Under the pieces are notes generated by a model that made no database searches, was not told where the DNA came from, and was given only the letters and a program-made list of their open reading frames with translations. From NCBI RefSeq assembly GCF_009389715.1, contig NC_052404.1, forward strand, positions 1,914,738 to 1,978,737: a stretch of DNA of 64,000 bases. Reading direction: 5' to 3'. This document shows, piece after piece, positions 36,994 to 48,317 of this stretch. The DNA is from Phoenix dactylifera (taxonomy: Eukaryota; Streptophyta; Magnoliopsida; Arecales; Arecaceae). Both the position numbers and the translations under genes were made by a program. Position 1 is the stretch's first letter; each line of letters starts with the position of its first letter.

Positions 36994-37636
36994 TTTCGTG
37001 TATGATTTGTTTGCAGGGAGGAATCCTCTTTCAGATTTGTTGTGGGATAGAGTAGAATTGTGAAATGTGAATAGATTATAGAGCCTCCAGATTCTAATGA
37101 AACATTCTGTTCCAATTCCAGCTGGTGATCAGTCACAAAAAATAAAAATAAAAATAAATTTCCATTTTTTCTTTGCTCGAATCCAGTCACTGTAGCCTCT
37201 AAATTTTCATCTCAAAATAAAGTAAAGCTCCGGTCAACACATCTAGATGACTTCTTGTGCTCTTCCATTATTCTCGGCAGTCAAATTATTACGTTGACAG
37301 GCGTACTTGACACCTCTGCGACCTCTGAATCTGATACGCAGAATTCTTAGCATGATATCAAGTGTGAGGTGCATATCGGTTGATGGCATATTGGAGCCGC
37401 CGCACTTCTTCCTCTGGAGAATATTTTAGACCCGTGCGTCTTTATATCTAGTAGTCTTGGTGTGTTCACTGTATGAAGGTTTTCCCTTTAAAAAGAAGAA
37501 ACAATCATAAGTCATAAGGCTGGTATTTGGCAACGCCTTGTCCTTGATGCTGTGCAAATAGCAAGCTAGCAAACCTAAAAAAGTCGCATACATTCCATGA
37601 TTTCATGTCGCAGTTCGAGTAAAGAGATTTCTCACT

Positions 37637-37711
37637 GTGCATCCCATGTAATGATGTAATAATATGGTATTGTAAGTACTGATAACAATGCTACACTAGC
37701 CAAAATGGATT
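37637..37711 (+). repeat. 75-bp direct repeat, upstream copy
   Basis: This segment and 40337-40411 share TAATGATGTAATAATAT followed by GTATTGTAAG, TAACAATG and GCCAAAA in the same order and spacing, about 80 percent identical by eye. One copy follows the LD-like gene and the other precedes the PsbP-domain gene. The repeat family is unknown. Confidence 0.6.
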
Positions 37712-39381
37712 ACCACTGACATGCTTGTAAGGATGGTTAGCTAAGAGTGGTTCTTGAGGAGTTGATTCCATCAAGAGATTGATTTTATAGCTTAAGAACA
37801 TTCATATACTGCTAGGCCCCTGTAAATTAGTTGTTCTGATAACTGGCTTGGGGCAATAGAACTTGCTGAGAAAACGGGAGGGAATGAGTTCCTCCCAGAG
37901 TCAGTTCATCAAGAGAATGAAATCAGAAAATATTACCGGGGCAATAGATCTTCATCTTCTCTTTTGTAATGGTTCATGGAGATCTTGGAGTTGATTCATG
38001 TGGGAAGGATTGAAGAAATAGAAAGACAACATAAATGCCGAGAATTTTCATGGTTGTATCTTCTTTTTGAGCTCTCTATCTTTATTATTTGGCCTCTAGC
38101 TATGAAGAAGGAAAAAGTAAGGAATATGCACGCTGCTTTTCTTGTTTTTGTTACTCCCTCCCTCTCCCTCAGGTTGTAGCTTCGGGTTATGTAGCAATAT
38201 CAGTGTTGGAGAGGTCAAGGTATCTCAGATGCTCCACTTAAGCCTACTACCAGCAGATAGGTTCCTGACAAATTGATAGGAGAAAGATCCAAAGCAATTT
38301 GCCATTTGCCATGCACTTGTTAGAATGAAGAACTTTTCTTTCCTTGTTGGCTACGTTCTTTAAGACTAGGATCGGATTGAAAAATGTTATGACATTATCT
38401 GCAATTTAATTACTAGCTTTTAAAGGTTCCAGCAGCATACAACCATCACAAATAGAGGCGGATCCACCAAGTTTCACCATTCAGATCAACTTGATTATAT
38501 GATCACCATGGAACAGAACAGAAGAATTTTCATGCTAAAATTTATTGGTTTTCTGGCAGGGGGAAAAAGAAGAGAAAGAAGGGAAAAAGGAGAGGAAGTG
38601 TGTTTATTGATTTGCTGCAGCCTGCAGGGAAGAAAGAAGAGGAAGTGCGTTAATGGTCCGGGCGTCTGGCGGGTAATGGTCAACCCGGTGTTGACTCCCG
38701 CCCGCCACGTCATCCTGCTTCTTCGATCTCATCCCAACGCCATCAAATCTTGACACTCATCCTCTTTTTTTTAAAAAAAAAGAAAAAAAAGCGTCAGGCC
38801 ACACTCAATGTATGCCTCTCACCAAAACAATACGCATATATTGAGCCCAAGTCTCACTTTAACTAACTTATACCAGAACGATATAAACTAAATTATTTGT
38901 CCACGAGAAAAGAAAAATTATTTAGTGTTTGAGGATTTCGCAATTGACTTCAACATTCACCGTCGTGTAAACCCTATACTAACAATATCAAGTTTGATGT
39001 GCAAAACTTTTAAATGTTCGATCGTTAATCTTTGGTAAAAATATGGATGGTTCATCTTTTATGGAGATTGGAATCGGATTAACTTCTCCATCTATAATTT
39101 TTTCTCTAATAAAATAATAGTAGCAGCGTGATAACAAATGAATTGATCCTCAAAATGCTTTGTTATTGTATATAACATCAAATTTTATGCTAGCACTTTC
39201 ATTATCGCAATAAAAAAAAAAATAGTATCTTTAACATATTAGTTAACAACTACTAAGAAGAGGAAGGGAGGCTCCGTTAACTCATGTTGGTTTATTGGCG
39301 GTGGAGAAAGAAAAAGAAGTATATTTATTGCATCAAGAAGAAATAATGGTAAAGGCTTCCTTTATTAATGGTCAATTTATC

Positions 39382-39809
39382 GGTAGACGTAATTTACCAT
39401 GTTAGCCATAGACCGACCAATGAAAATTGGTCACATTAGTCAATTTAAATTGCTACTGCCATCCATTGCACATTGTTGCAGAAGATCAAGAAGGTCTTTG
39501 ATGCCACTGGTTTCTCACCACACTCCTTCAGAGACTTCAGGTCACCGGCGTGAGCTTAGGTATTGATGTGGTGGCGGGGAGATTTGGGTCATGGTGTTGC
39601 TAGGTCATGCGAGGTTAGGAATGAATAGGACCTCCGCTGGGGTCGGAAGGTTACAAATAGTTTTCAGGATTTTTTTTAATTTTTTTTTAATCATAGTTAA
39701 CCATAGCTAACCTTTGAGGCAGTAGTGGTTTAAATTGGTTGATCTATCCAATTTTCATTAGGCTAGTCTATGGCTAATAATTTCTCCCAATAGGTAGTCT
39801 AAGTCTACC
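39382..39809. mobile_element. MITE with long imperfect terminal inverted repeats
   Basis: The left arm (39382-39465) and the reverse complement of the right arm (about 39690-39809) align over GGTAGAC, TTAGCCATAGAC, AATGAAAATTGG, CAATTTAAA and CTACTGCC in order. The unique middle is about 230 bp without coding capacity. Foldback structure and size fit a MITE. The superfamily and target duplication are not clear. Confidence 0.6.
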
Positions 39810-39849
39810 TATTGTATAATCAGTGTACCCACAAGTGTAGCATATATGG

Positions 39850-40217
39850 TTTTTTTTTTTCCTGGGGGGGAGAACCTTCCCCGCGTAGCAACCCCACACT
39901 GGACCCCTCTCCCACCGGAACATGTCTGATACGGGTAGAAAGCACCCCCTATCACCTCAGAGGTAGAGGCATACTTATGTTTCTCATACCATTTCCATCT
40001 TGCGGGCGGCTCCACCTACGTGGCAACCTCCTCACGGATGAGTACGTTATTCCGGCGCTACCTTGGTACCAGCCGACCAGTAGCGCTTCCAGACCCTGTG
40101 TCCAGGTGTGGGGCATGCGGTCTCCGAATTTATTCGATACCCGCGCATTTTTAATCTAGAACCACTTGGTTGGAAGCAAACATTCCGTTCCAACTGAGCT
40201 ACCACCTTGGTGGCAAA
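39850..40217 (-). mobile_element. tRNA-derived SINE, copy 1
   Basis: On the minus strand the 5' head begins near 40217 with GGTGGTAGCTCAGTTGG, a good pol III box A. About 35 bp later comes GTGGTTCTAGATT, matching box B. A 300-bp body follows, then an A run at 39850-39859. The body is shared with 52110-52405 (CCGCGTAGCAACC, GATACGG, GAGTACGT and a CGATAC/CGATGC segment in the same order). The head is tRNA-like but is too divergent after box A to be a functional tRNA gene. Confidence 0.72.
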
Positions 40218-40336
40218 CAACATTGAAGACATCTTCTGTTATATTATAACAGGTCAGGGGCTTTCTTTTTCAGAACAACTATTACTTGATTATTATTTTA
40301 TTACAATGTTCATCGTAAATAAGCAGACGTTTTCCC

Positions 40337-40411
40337 TGTGAATCGGATCTAATGATGTAATAATATAGTATTGTAAGCACCAGTAACAATGTTGGACCGG
40401 CCAAAAGTTAG
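40337..40411 (+). repeat. 75-bp direct repeat, downstream copy
   Basis: Partner of 37637-37711. It sits about 170-240 bp upstream of the PsbP-domain start codon, so it may overlap that promoter. Confidence 0.6.
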
Positions 40412-40579
40412 CCTAAACAAATAGTGACGGTTGTTTTCGTTACAATGGCGTTACGGAGCGTGCGGAGAATTCCCAGCTATAGAATTCACGCGGGATAACT
40501 TAACGAGACTCCGTCGTCCACTCAATTCCGGCCATTTCTCGGCTGAGGCTCCAGAAGGACAGAAGAGAGGAAGAAAAAG

Positions 40580-42830
40580 ATGGCTCTCCGGGCCGGAGTC
40601 TTTTCCTCCTCCTCTATTCCCACTCATCAAATTCGCTGCTCCGCCGGGGGGAAATCATCCCCGGCGGAGGACTTTGCTCCTTTGGCCGCGGTGTTCCGGA
40701 GGCGGCTTCTGGCCGGGGTGGGGACGGCGTCGCTGGTGGCGGTGGGGGCCAACTTCGGAGGGGTCACCAGCTTCCTCCTCGGCCTCTTCCCGGACTTCGG
40801 CCGGGGTCTCAAGCTCGACGTCCTCTACCCTGTCCAGGGCTTTACTCGCTGCCTCGCTCCCAACTATGGCTTCGGTGACTCCCAGTTTCCCTTCTCACCT
40901 CCTCTTTTTTTGTTGGGGCCGAGAATATGAAATAAAAAAAAAATAAGAATAGTTATTATCTGTTCAAATAGTAATTTTATAAGTTATTCTTATCTTGTGA
41001 ACTTAGTGATGATATCCCTTTGCTTCGCAACTAGATGCATTAGACATGTATCTTTGAAGGTCTGTAAGTTGGGGTAGGCCTCCTCACAGACTTTAGTAAT
41101 CAAAATAATATTCTGGACTTGGATAGTTTGGTTGAGGTGTTGGTCTCCTTCCTCAATTTTTTTTTAAAAAAGTAAGGTTAATCTTATTATTTTTTTATGT
41201 ATATAATTTTTGGAATAATGTTATGTTAAGGGGTGTTTGGTTGCATTAAAAAAAAAGAAAAAAATGAAAGTTTTATTCCATGAATAAATTATGGTAATTC
41301 TGCTTTCCAATAGTTATGCCCAGCACAAGCAAGTTTTGTTAAATCCTCAGGTACATCATTGATCCCTTTTCTATTGATTTCTTAATAATTTTGCCCAAAA
41401 TATCATTTCTTATAATATTTCTATTTTTTTTTCCCGAATGAAATTAATGCTCTGTCAACCTGTTAGAATGACATGGTGATGAGCTACCTTGTTATTGGTC
41501 TATAAAATGAGATTCACACTCTAGAATCATCTTACTTAACTTCATTACTTAACAACAACTGCAGTCTTAGAACTCAAGTTCTTGATTGAAGATTGATCCA
41601 GATAAGGGATTGGGTGTGAGGATCTATATGGGCGTGTGTTTAGTCCTACATTGGTTATTCACCGAATAGATCTTTGATATTTATATAAGATCAAAGAACC
41701 TAAGTAATACCTTCTGACTAGTCTTTTTGGGTAAGGTGCTATGTTGTTACAAATAGTATCAGAACAGATCCGACCCATAACTTATATAGACTAGGAGATA
41801 TTGTAGCACGAATTCATTGAGCCCGACCATGGGCCGATCATAGTGCTTGTGATTAGATTTGAATGGATTTGAATATTTAGCTTAACGAGGACATTATGGT
41901 TTAAAACAGGGGGAGTATGTGAGGACCATGTAGGCGTGTGTTTAATTCCACATCAGTTATTTATTGGGTAGATTTTTGGATAATTATACATGACAAGAAA
42001 CTCAAATAATACTTTTCGGCTAGTCTTTTTAGGTAAAATTCTGAATTGTTACGTTGGGTCACCAGATTACTGTGTAATCAACTATACCAGATATTAAATC
42101 TGGCCTCTATATGTACAATATGGTATGCCAACTTCGGATTCTTGAGCTTTTTTTTGTTCTCAAAACTGTCAAATTTGTGCAGAATTTATATATCCAGCAG
42201 GCTGGGTTGGGGACCGGACACTGCTCAATAGAGTTGTGGACAAAGCTGAGGCTCAGAGAACCTTAGATCCCCCACCATTAAGCAATGGGAGGCCACCCCC
42301 ACAGTCTCCTCGCAGTCTCAGCGAGCCTGTGGTAGCCTTCGGGCCTCCAGGATCCAATGGCGAGCTTAACGTCAGCGTCATCGTCTCTCCTGTTCCTCGT
42401 GATTTCTCGTATGTTAATTTTGCTCAAGCCAAGCTCACCATTAAAGGATTAATTAAAAGACTATAGCCAAACCATTTGGTTATATATACAGATTTGGTGC
42501 TTGTGCCTTCACAGGATTGAAGCTTTTGGTGGCCCAAGGGAGGTTGGAGAGACGGTGCTAAGGAGGATTTCTGGAACCAGAAGAGGGACCGATGTAACGG
42601 CGTCTCTGATAGATGCAACTAAGAGGGAAGATCCATTGAAGAAGGTGAATTACTACAAGCTGGAGTTTAGAGTGGAGGGCCCTTCCCTTCGCCGGCATAA
42701 TGTTGCTGTATGTACTGCATGCAGTGGCAAGCTCTTCACTTTAAATGCTCAGGCACCGGAGTCGACTTGGCCGAAGGTCAGGGAAAAGTTTTACAAGATT
42801 GCAGATTCTTTCAATCTCACTGAAGCATAA
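40580..42830 (+). CDS. PsbP-domain thylakoid-lumen protein (PPD family)
   Basis: Three exons, 40580-40874, 42183-42408 and 42515-42830, join in phase to 278 aa. Residues 1-40 look like a chloroplast transit peptide. Residues 40-68 (RRRLLAGVGTASLVAVGANF) resemble a twin-arginine thylakoid-transfer signal, so the product should reach the lumen by the Tat route. The PsbP-like domain starts at about residue 86 (GFTRCLAPNYGFEFIYPAGW) and continues through EPVVAFGPPGSNGELNVSVI, FSIEAFGGPREVGE, YYKLEFRVEGPSLRRHNVAV, LFTLNAQAPESTWP and FYKIADSF. PPD proteins act in photosystem or NDH assembly rather than as the oxygen-evolving subunit itself. I cannot say with certainty which member this is; PPD7 is a candidate. 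Intron 1 contains a TRIM element. Confidence 0.92.
41615..42053 (+). mobile_element. TRIM (terminal-repeat retrotransposon in miniature) in PsbP-domain gene intron 1
   Basis: Two direct terminal repeats of 137 and 136 bp (41615-41751 and 41918-42053) both start TGTGAGGA and share GGCGTGTGTTTA, CTCAAATAATAC/CCTAAGTAATAC and GGCTAGTCTTTTT-like blocks. Just inside the left repeat is TAGTATCAGAAC, matching an initiator-Met tRNA primer site with two changes. Just before the right repeat is the purine tract AAAACAGGGGGAGTA. The element is flanked by TTGGG on both sides (41610-41614 and 42054-42058), a 5-bp target duplication. The 166-bp interior has no coding capacity. It is inserted in sense orientation and ends about 130 bp before the exon 2 acceptor. 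Confidence 0.82.
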
Positions 42831-43509
42831 ACAGTGAAGCATTGCAGGTGATCCTTTAACCAGTAATATGTTCCAATATGTGTCATGACAGGATTTTGTT
42901 CTTTGATAAAATAGGTTAGGATTTAGCTTCTTGTTAGCTTTCTCTCTACCATTATCAAGTGGTTAGGATATCATGACCATGGTCCTCCCACAATTATTAT
43001 CAGTAGTCTGTTTCAGTATTTAAAGGCACATTTGTATTACACTTGCAAGGGATATATACATCCACTAGCACAATGGAATATATGCTGGTTTTAGCATTTG
43101 AGAAGCCTCCTGTCGCATTGTGAATTTTTAATCAGAGTTTGTTGTGAAAAATATGCTCCCGTTTGCTTGATATATAAGAATTTCAATTCCTCTAGACATT
43201 AATTGTTTCTAAAGAGTAGAAGGCTGAGAGAGAGTCTAGAATTGTCTCAGTCATCTAAGGAAGAGTGCATTAATTAGCTAAAATCTTTTCTTGGGATATT
43301 TGTTCCCTGGACTAAGAACATAGCATGATACCATGCATTTGGTTAGCTGATATATTTAATGATCACTTAATGAAGTATAAGTTTGGTTGGTTCATATCAA
43401 GATCACTGGAACATAAAGTAGTGCATCCATAAAAATCTAGATCTGGATAATTATTGTGAGGATGGATCTCCCTCCCTCTCTTTTTTTTCCCTAAAAGGCA
43501 TGAAATCTA
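42831..43509. other. 3' flank of the PsbP-domain gene
   Basis: AT-rich sequence holding the 3' untranslated region and terminator of the PsbP-domain gene; GATAAAATAGG at about 42904 is the nearest poly(A)-signal-like motif. No gene is seen. The copia target duplication ATCTA is at 43505-43509. Confidence 0.55.
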
Positions 43510-44269
43510 TGTTGGGATTGGGAGGTAACAACAAACAAGATAATTAAAGCACAACGGAATCAACAACTCTCCCACCTTGTGTAAACCTGTTAGAAAACAA
43601 ACAACTAGAGCCAATCCACCTAATATATATATATCAAGGCATTCACAAATACTTAGCTGATCAGAAAAATAAAACACAAAAGGAACACCAAATTTTTACG
43701 TGGAAAACCTCCCCAATGTGGAGAGTAAAAACCACGGGACCGTAGTCCACCCAAAAACTTCCACTATCAACAAATAATGGGTATACAATCTGTTCTCTCT
43801 AGCCAAAACTAGAGGCATATATCACCACATAATCTCAAGAACAATATTCTTGGCAAACATCAATTATAAGAGAGAAAGATTGAGAAGATCTCACATAAAC
43901 AGCAGCCACGTTTCTGAAAAATCTGACTGTGATAGAAGACTGCAAATGGCGATTACACCGTACAGATTGAAGAACCACGTGTTGCGAACCTGCTGTCCAA
44001 ATTTCAGCTCGATCGGATCACGGATCACCTCCCGATCGTCGTTTGATCAAGACTGCGCGCTGAATATCAATTCTGCATCTTCTCCCCTGCCTCCTATTTT
44101 TAATTCGTGGAAGACGGCTCACATACCCTGCATTCTCAACATAAAAGGTTGCCCTAATGGGCCTCACGTTTTGGGCCAAAAATAGTCCAACCAAATAGGC
44201 TAAAACTAATTAATTTAGCCCACATTTGTTGGGCTAAGTCTCCTCCAACATAGGAGGGATAACCCAACA
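43510..44269 (-). repeat. 3' LTR of the copia element
   Basis: 760 bp, TG...CA ends. It differs from the other LTR at two substitutions (near 43950 and 44023) and lacks three bases near 44093. Confidence 0.95.
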
Positions 44270-44285
44270 AATCTCCCCCTCCCGA

Positions 44286-47200
44286 CTATGTAGAGGGATT
44301 CACCATCCCGGAGATCAATCGACATACCTCAAGCTTTTCTCTTGGCAAAGACTTCGTCAACATATCAGAACCATTGTCATCTGTATGAATTTTTTCAAGT
44401 TCCAACAGCTTAGAACTCAGAACATCTCGAATCCAATGGTATCTCACATCTATATGCTTCGATCTTGAATGAAAGGTAGAGTTTTTACCAAGATGGATAG
44501 CACTCTGATTATCACAATATAACACATAGTGCTCTTGCTTGAAACCAAGCTCCTCAATATATTTTCTCAACCATAGCAACTCTTTACATGATTCTGTTGC
44601 TGCAATGAACTCTGCTTCAGTGGTAGAAAGTAACACACTTCTGTAACTTTGATTGCCATGCCACGGCTCCTCCTGCAAAAGTAATTAGATAACCTGAAGT
44701 AGATCTGCGAGTATCAACATCTCCAGCCATATCTGCATCTGTGTAACCAACTAGCATAGGTTTCTCACATCCAAAGCTAAGTTTCAAACTGGACGTACCT
44801 CGAAGATATCTCATAATCCACTTCACTGCATTCCAATGCTCTCTTCCTGGATTTGAAAGAAAACGACTAACTGTGCCAACTGCATGAGCCATGTCTGGTC
44901 TTGTACACACCATTGCATACATCAAACTTCCTACCGCTGAAGAATATGGAACTTTCTGCATGTCTTTCTTTTCTTCATCTGTAGAAGGACACTGTTTAGT
45001 GCTCAATTTAAAGTGAGTAGCAAGAGGAGTACTAACCACTTTAGCTTTGTCCATATTAAACTTCTGAAGCACTTTCTCAATGTACTTTTCTTGTGACATG
45101 TACAACTTCTTAGCATCTCTGTCTCGATTAATCCTTATGCCAAGGATCTGTTTTGCTGACCCTAAGTCTTTCATAGCAAAAGACTTATTTAATTGCTTCT
45201 TTAACCTATCAATCCGAGAAGCATTCTTGCCAACAATCAACATGTCATCAACATAAAGTAACAAAATAATAAAATCATCATCATCAAATTTCTGCACAAA
45301 AACACAATGGTCAGAAATTGTCTTCTTGTAACCATGCTCCCCCATAACTGACTCAAATTTCTTGTACCATTGTCTCGGTGCCTGCTTCAAGCCATAAAGA
45401 CTTTTTTTTAATCTGCATACATAATCCTCTTTTTTCTTTTCCTCGAAACCTTCCGGCTGCTCCATATAAATTTCTTCCTCTAAGTCACCGTGAAGGAAAG
45501 CAGTCTTGACATCCATCTGCTCAATCTCTAGATCAAGACTAGCTGCTAAACCGAGAACAACTCGAATAGATGACATCTTCACAACTGGAGCAAATATTTC
45601 ATTAAAATCAACACCTTTTCTTTGGCTGAATCCCTTGACAACCAATCTAGCTTTATACCGTGGACATGATGAGTGTTCTTCTTGCTTCACTCTGTACACC
45701 CACCTATTCTTCAAAGCTCTTTTGCCTTTAGGCAACTTTACTAACTCAAAGGTGTGATTTTCATATAGTGACTTCATTTCATCCTTCATGACCTCAATCC
45801 ATTCTTTCTTGTGTTCATCTTCCATCGCTTCTTCATAATTTTCGGGTTCTCCCCCGTCAGTAAGTAGCACATATTCATTAGTTGAATACCGTGTGGAAGG
45901 TTGTCTATTTCTATTAGACCTCCTAATTAGTTGAGCTGGAACATCTGGTTCTTGCAACTGATTATCAGCATCATTATTTGCTTCAGCCTGTATGGGAGCA
46001 TTTTCATTCACATCAACTGCATCTGGCTGGTCATTCTGCAACTCATCAGCATTTTCTGGCACTGGTGTTGGTGCTATAGGAACTGGATCCAAGTCTATCA
46101 TGTCATCACTATACTGTGGCTCTGTCTTATCTGCTTTCTCAATGTCCTGTATGGTTTGATCTTCCATGAACACGACATCACGGCTTCTAATAAGCTTTTT
46201 GCTGACTGGATCATAAAACTTGTACCCAAAATTATCCTGACCATACCCTAAAAATATGCACTGTCTAGTTTTGGCATCAAGTTTGGACCTTTCATCTTTG
46301 GAAATATGCACAAATGCCTTGCATCCAAAGACATGAAGATGATCATAAGAAACATCTTTACCTGTCCAGACTCTGTTTGGCACATCAAACTGCAAGGGAA
46401 CACAAGGTGTGAGATTCAATACATGTACAACTGTACTCAAAGCCTCACCCCAAAAAGATCTTGGCAACCCTGCTTGTGAAAGCAAACATCTGACTCTCTC
46501 CACCAATGTCCTATTCATTCTTTCTGCCAAACCATTCAATTGAGGTGTCTTCGGAGGTGTTTTCTGATGCCGAATACCCTGTTCTCGACAATAATCATCA
46601 AATGGACCTGAGTATTCTCCTCCATTATCTGTTCGGATACATTTCAGCTTTCTCCCTGTTTCTCTCTCAACTGAGGCCTCAAACTGTTTGAAAACATCCA
46701 ATACATGATCCTTTGTCTTTAAGGTGTAAACCCATATCTTTCTTGATTGATCATCAATGAATGTCACAAAATAACGAGCACCACCAAGTGTCATTGTCTT
46801 CATTGGACCACAAACTTCTGAATGCACCAGATCAAGTGCATTTGGTTTTCTGGAAGGAGGGGATGCTTTGAAGGAAACTTTGTTCTGCTTACCTGCTAAA
46901 CAGTGAGCACAATTTCTTAGATGAGTACTCTTCACTCCATGTAGTAGTCCTTTCTTAGCCAACATCGATAAGCCTTTCTCACTCATGTGACACAGTCTCT
47001 TGTGCCATAACTCAACTGTATCTTCATTCTCCACTGCATTGATAGTGGTTCTGGAGAGCCCTGTCTGTAACAAGTATAAAGTTGAGTGCTTTTTACCTGT
47101 AGCCACAACCAAAGCTCCTTTAGTGAGCTTCCATCTACCATCAGAGAAAGTATTGCAGAATCCTTCATCATCAAGTCTACCCACAGAAAGTAGGTTGTAA

Positions 47201-48270
47201 CGGATGTCGGGAATATGTTTCACATTTTTAAGAACCAACTTTGTGCCATTGTTGGTTTCTAAACAAACATCGCCTACACCGACAACTTTGGCTATGCCAC
47301 TATCTCCCATTTTTACAACTCCAAAATCACCAGCTATATAGGTTGAAAAGAGATCCCTCCGTGATGTAGCATGAATAGAAGCACCACTGTCAACTACCCA
47401 GCTCATCTCATGACATGCAAGATTAACAACATCAACATCACAAGCAATAAGAAAGTTTTCAATAATGGAAACCTGATCTTTATCATTATCATCTTTCTTC
47501 TTATCTGTATCTTTGTTTTGCTTGTTTTCCCTCTTCAGCTTCCGACAATACTTCTTGATATGCCCCTTTCCACCACAATGATAACACTCAACATTAGCGA
47601 ATTTATTGGACTTACTTCTGGTCTTGCCTCTGTACTTCGAATCTCTGCTTTTACTCCTCCCCCTCGTCTCAGTAACTAAGACATCTGACTGTGAAGAGGA
47701 ACCCTGTGATTTTCGTCTCATCTCTTCATTCAGAATACTACTCTTAGCTAAATCCATTGAGATAACACCATTCGGGGCTGAGTTAAATAAAGTTGTTCTC
47801 ACTGTCTCCCACGAGTTCGGCAGAGTGCCTAGAAGCCATAATCCCTGTACCTCATCATCAAAATTGATACCCATTGTGGCCAATTGATTAATGATCCCTT
47901 GGAATGTATTCAAATGATCTGTCATAGGAGTTCCATCCTGATACCTCAAGGACATCATCTGCTTTATGAGGAACAATTTATTATTTCCAGTTTTCCGGGC
48001 ATACAATTGTTCAAGCTTGGTCCATAAACTGCGTGCATGTGTCTCTCCACTAATATGATTCAAAACATTGTCATCTACCCATTGCCTGATATATCCACAC
48101 ACTTGTCGATGGAGCAATTTCCACTCCTCTTCAATTTTATCATCAGGTTTCATAGTAGAAAATACCGGTTGATGATAACCTTTCACATAGAGAAGATCTT
48201 CCATCTTTCCTTTCCATGTATGATAATTAGTACCATTCAGATTAATCATTCTAGCAGTATTTGTTTCCAT
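44286..48270 (-). pseudogene. copia gag-pol polyprotein gene, broken by one frameshift before the RNase H end
   Basis: One frame runs 1217 codons from ATG at 48270 to about 44617. It holds the gag region, the CCHC knuckle [14 protein letters not shown] (residue about 230), protease [12 protein letters not shown] (about 291), integrase HKRLCH zinc motif and the D,D,E core ([39 protein letters not shown]), reverse transcriptase ([32 protein letters not shown]) and the start of RNase H ([18 protein letters not shown]). Near 44630-44640 the frame shifts. The rest of RNase H ([38 protein letters not shown]) continues in the next frame to 44286. All other motifs look intact, so the lesion is a single recent indel or a sequencing error. 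Confidence 0.93.
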
Positions 48271-48303
48271 TGTTCACACAAGATAAAACAATTCAACAAC
48301 CTC

Positions 48304-48315
48304 GCTCTGATACCA
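48304..48315 (-). promoter_or_regulatory. copia primer-binding site
   Basis: TGGTATCAGAGC on the minus strand, complementary to the 3' end of initiator methionine tRNA, two bases inside the 5' LTR. It primes minus-strand DNA synthesis. Confidence 0.92.
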
Positions 48316-48317
48316 CT

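Larger units (their letters stand above)
36994..40579. other. intergenic region between the LD-like and PsbP-domain genes
   Basis: The first part is the 3' untranslated region of the LD-like gene; AATGAA near 37096 and AATAAA motifs around 37140-37155 are candidate poly(A) signals. The stretch from 37200 to 39380 shows no gene: its open frames are short and lack known motifs. From 39382 on lie a MITE, a SINE and one half of a 75-bp direct repeat, listed separately. The last 170 bases before 40580 become GC-richer and probably form the promoter and leader of the PsbP-domain gene. Confidence 0.6.

Noticed and set aside
37976-38300. Possible degenerate receptor-kinase or LRR fragment
   Set aside because: Only isolated short phrases looked suggestive; no consecutive motif survives in any frame.
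40150-40217. tRNA gene on the minus strand (good box A and box B)
   Set aside because: The sequence does not complete a tRNA cloverleaf and continues into a 300-bp repeated body with an A tail, so it is a SINE head.
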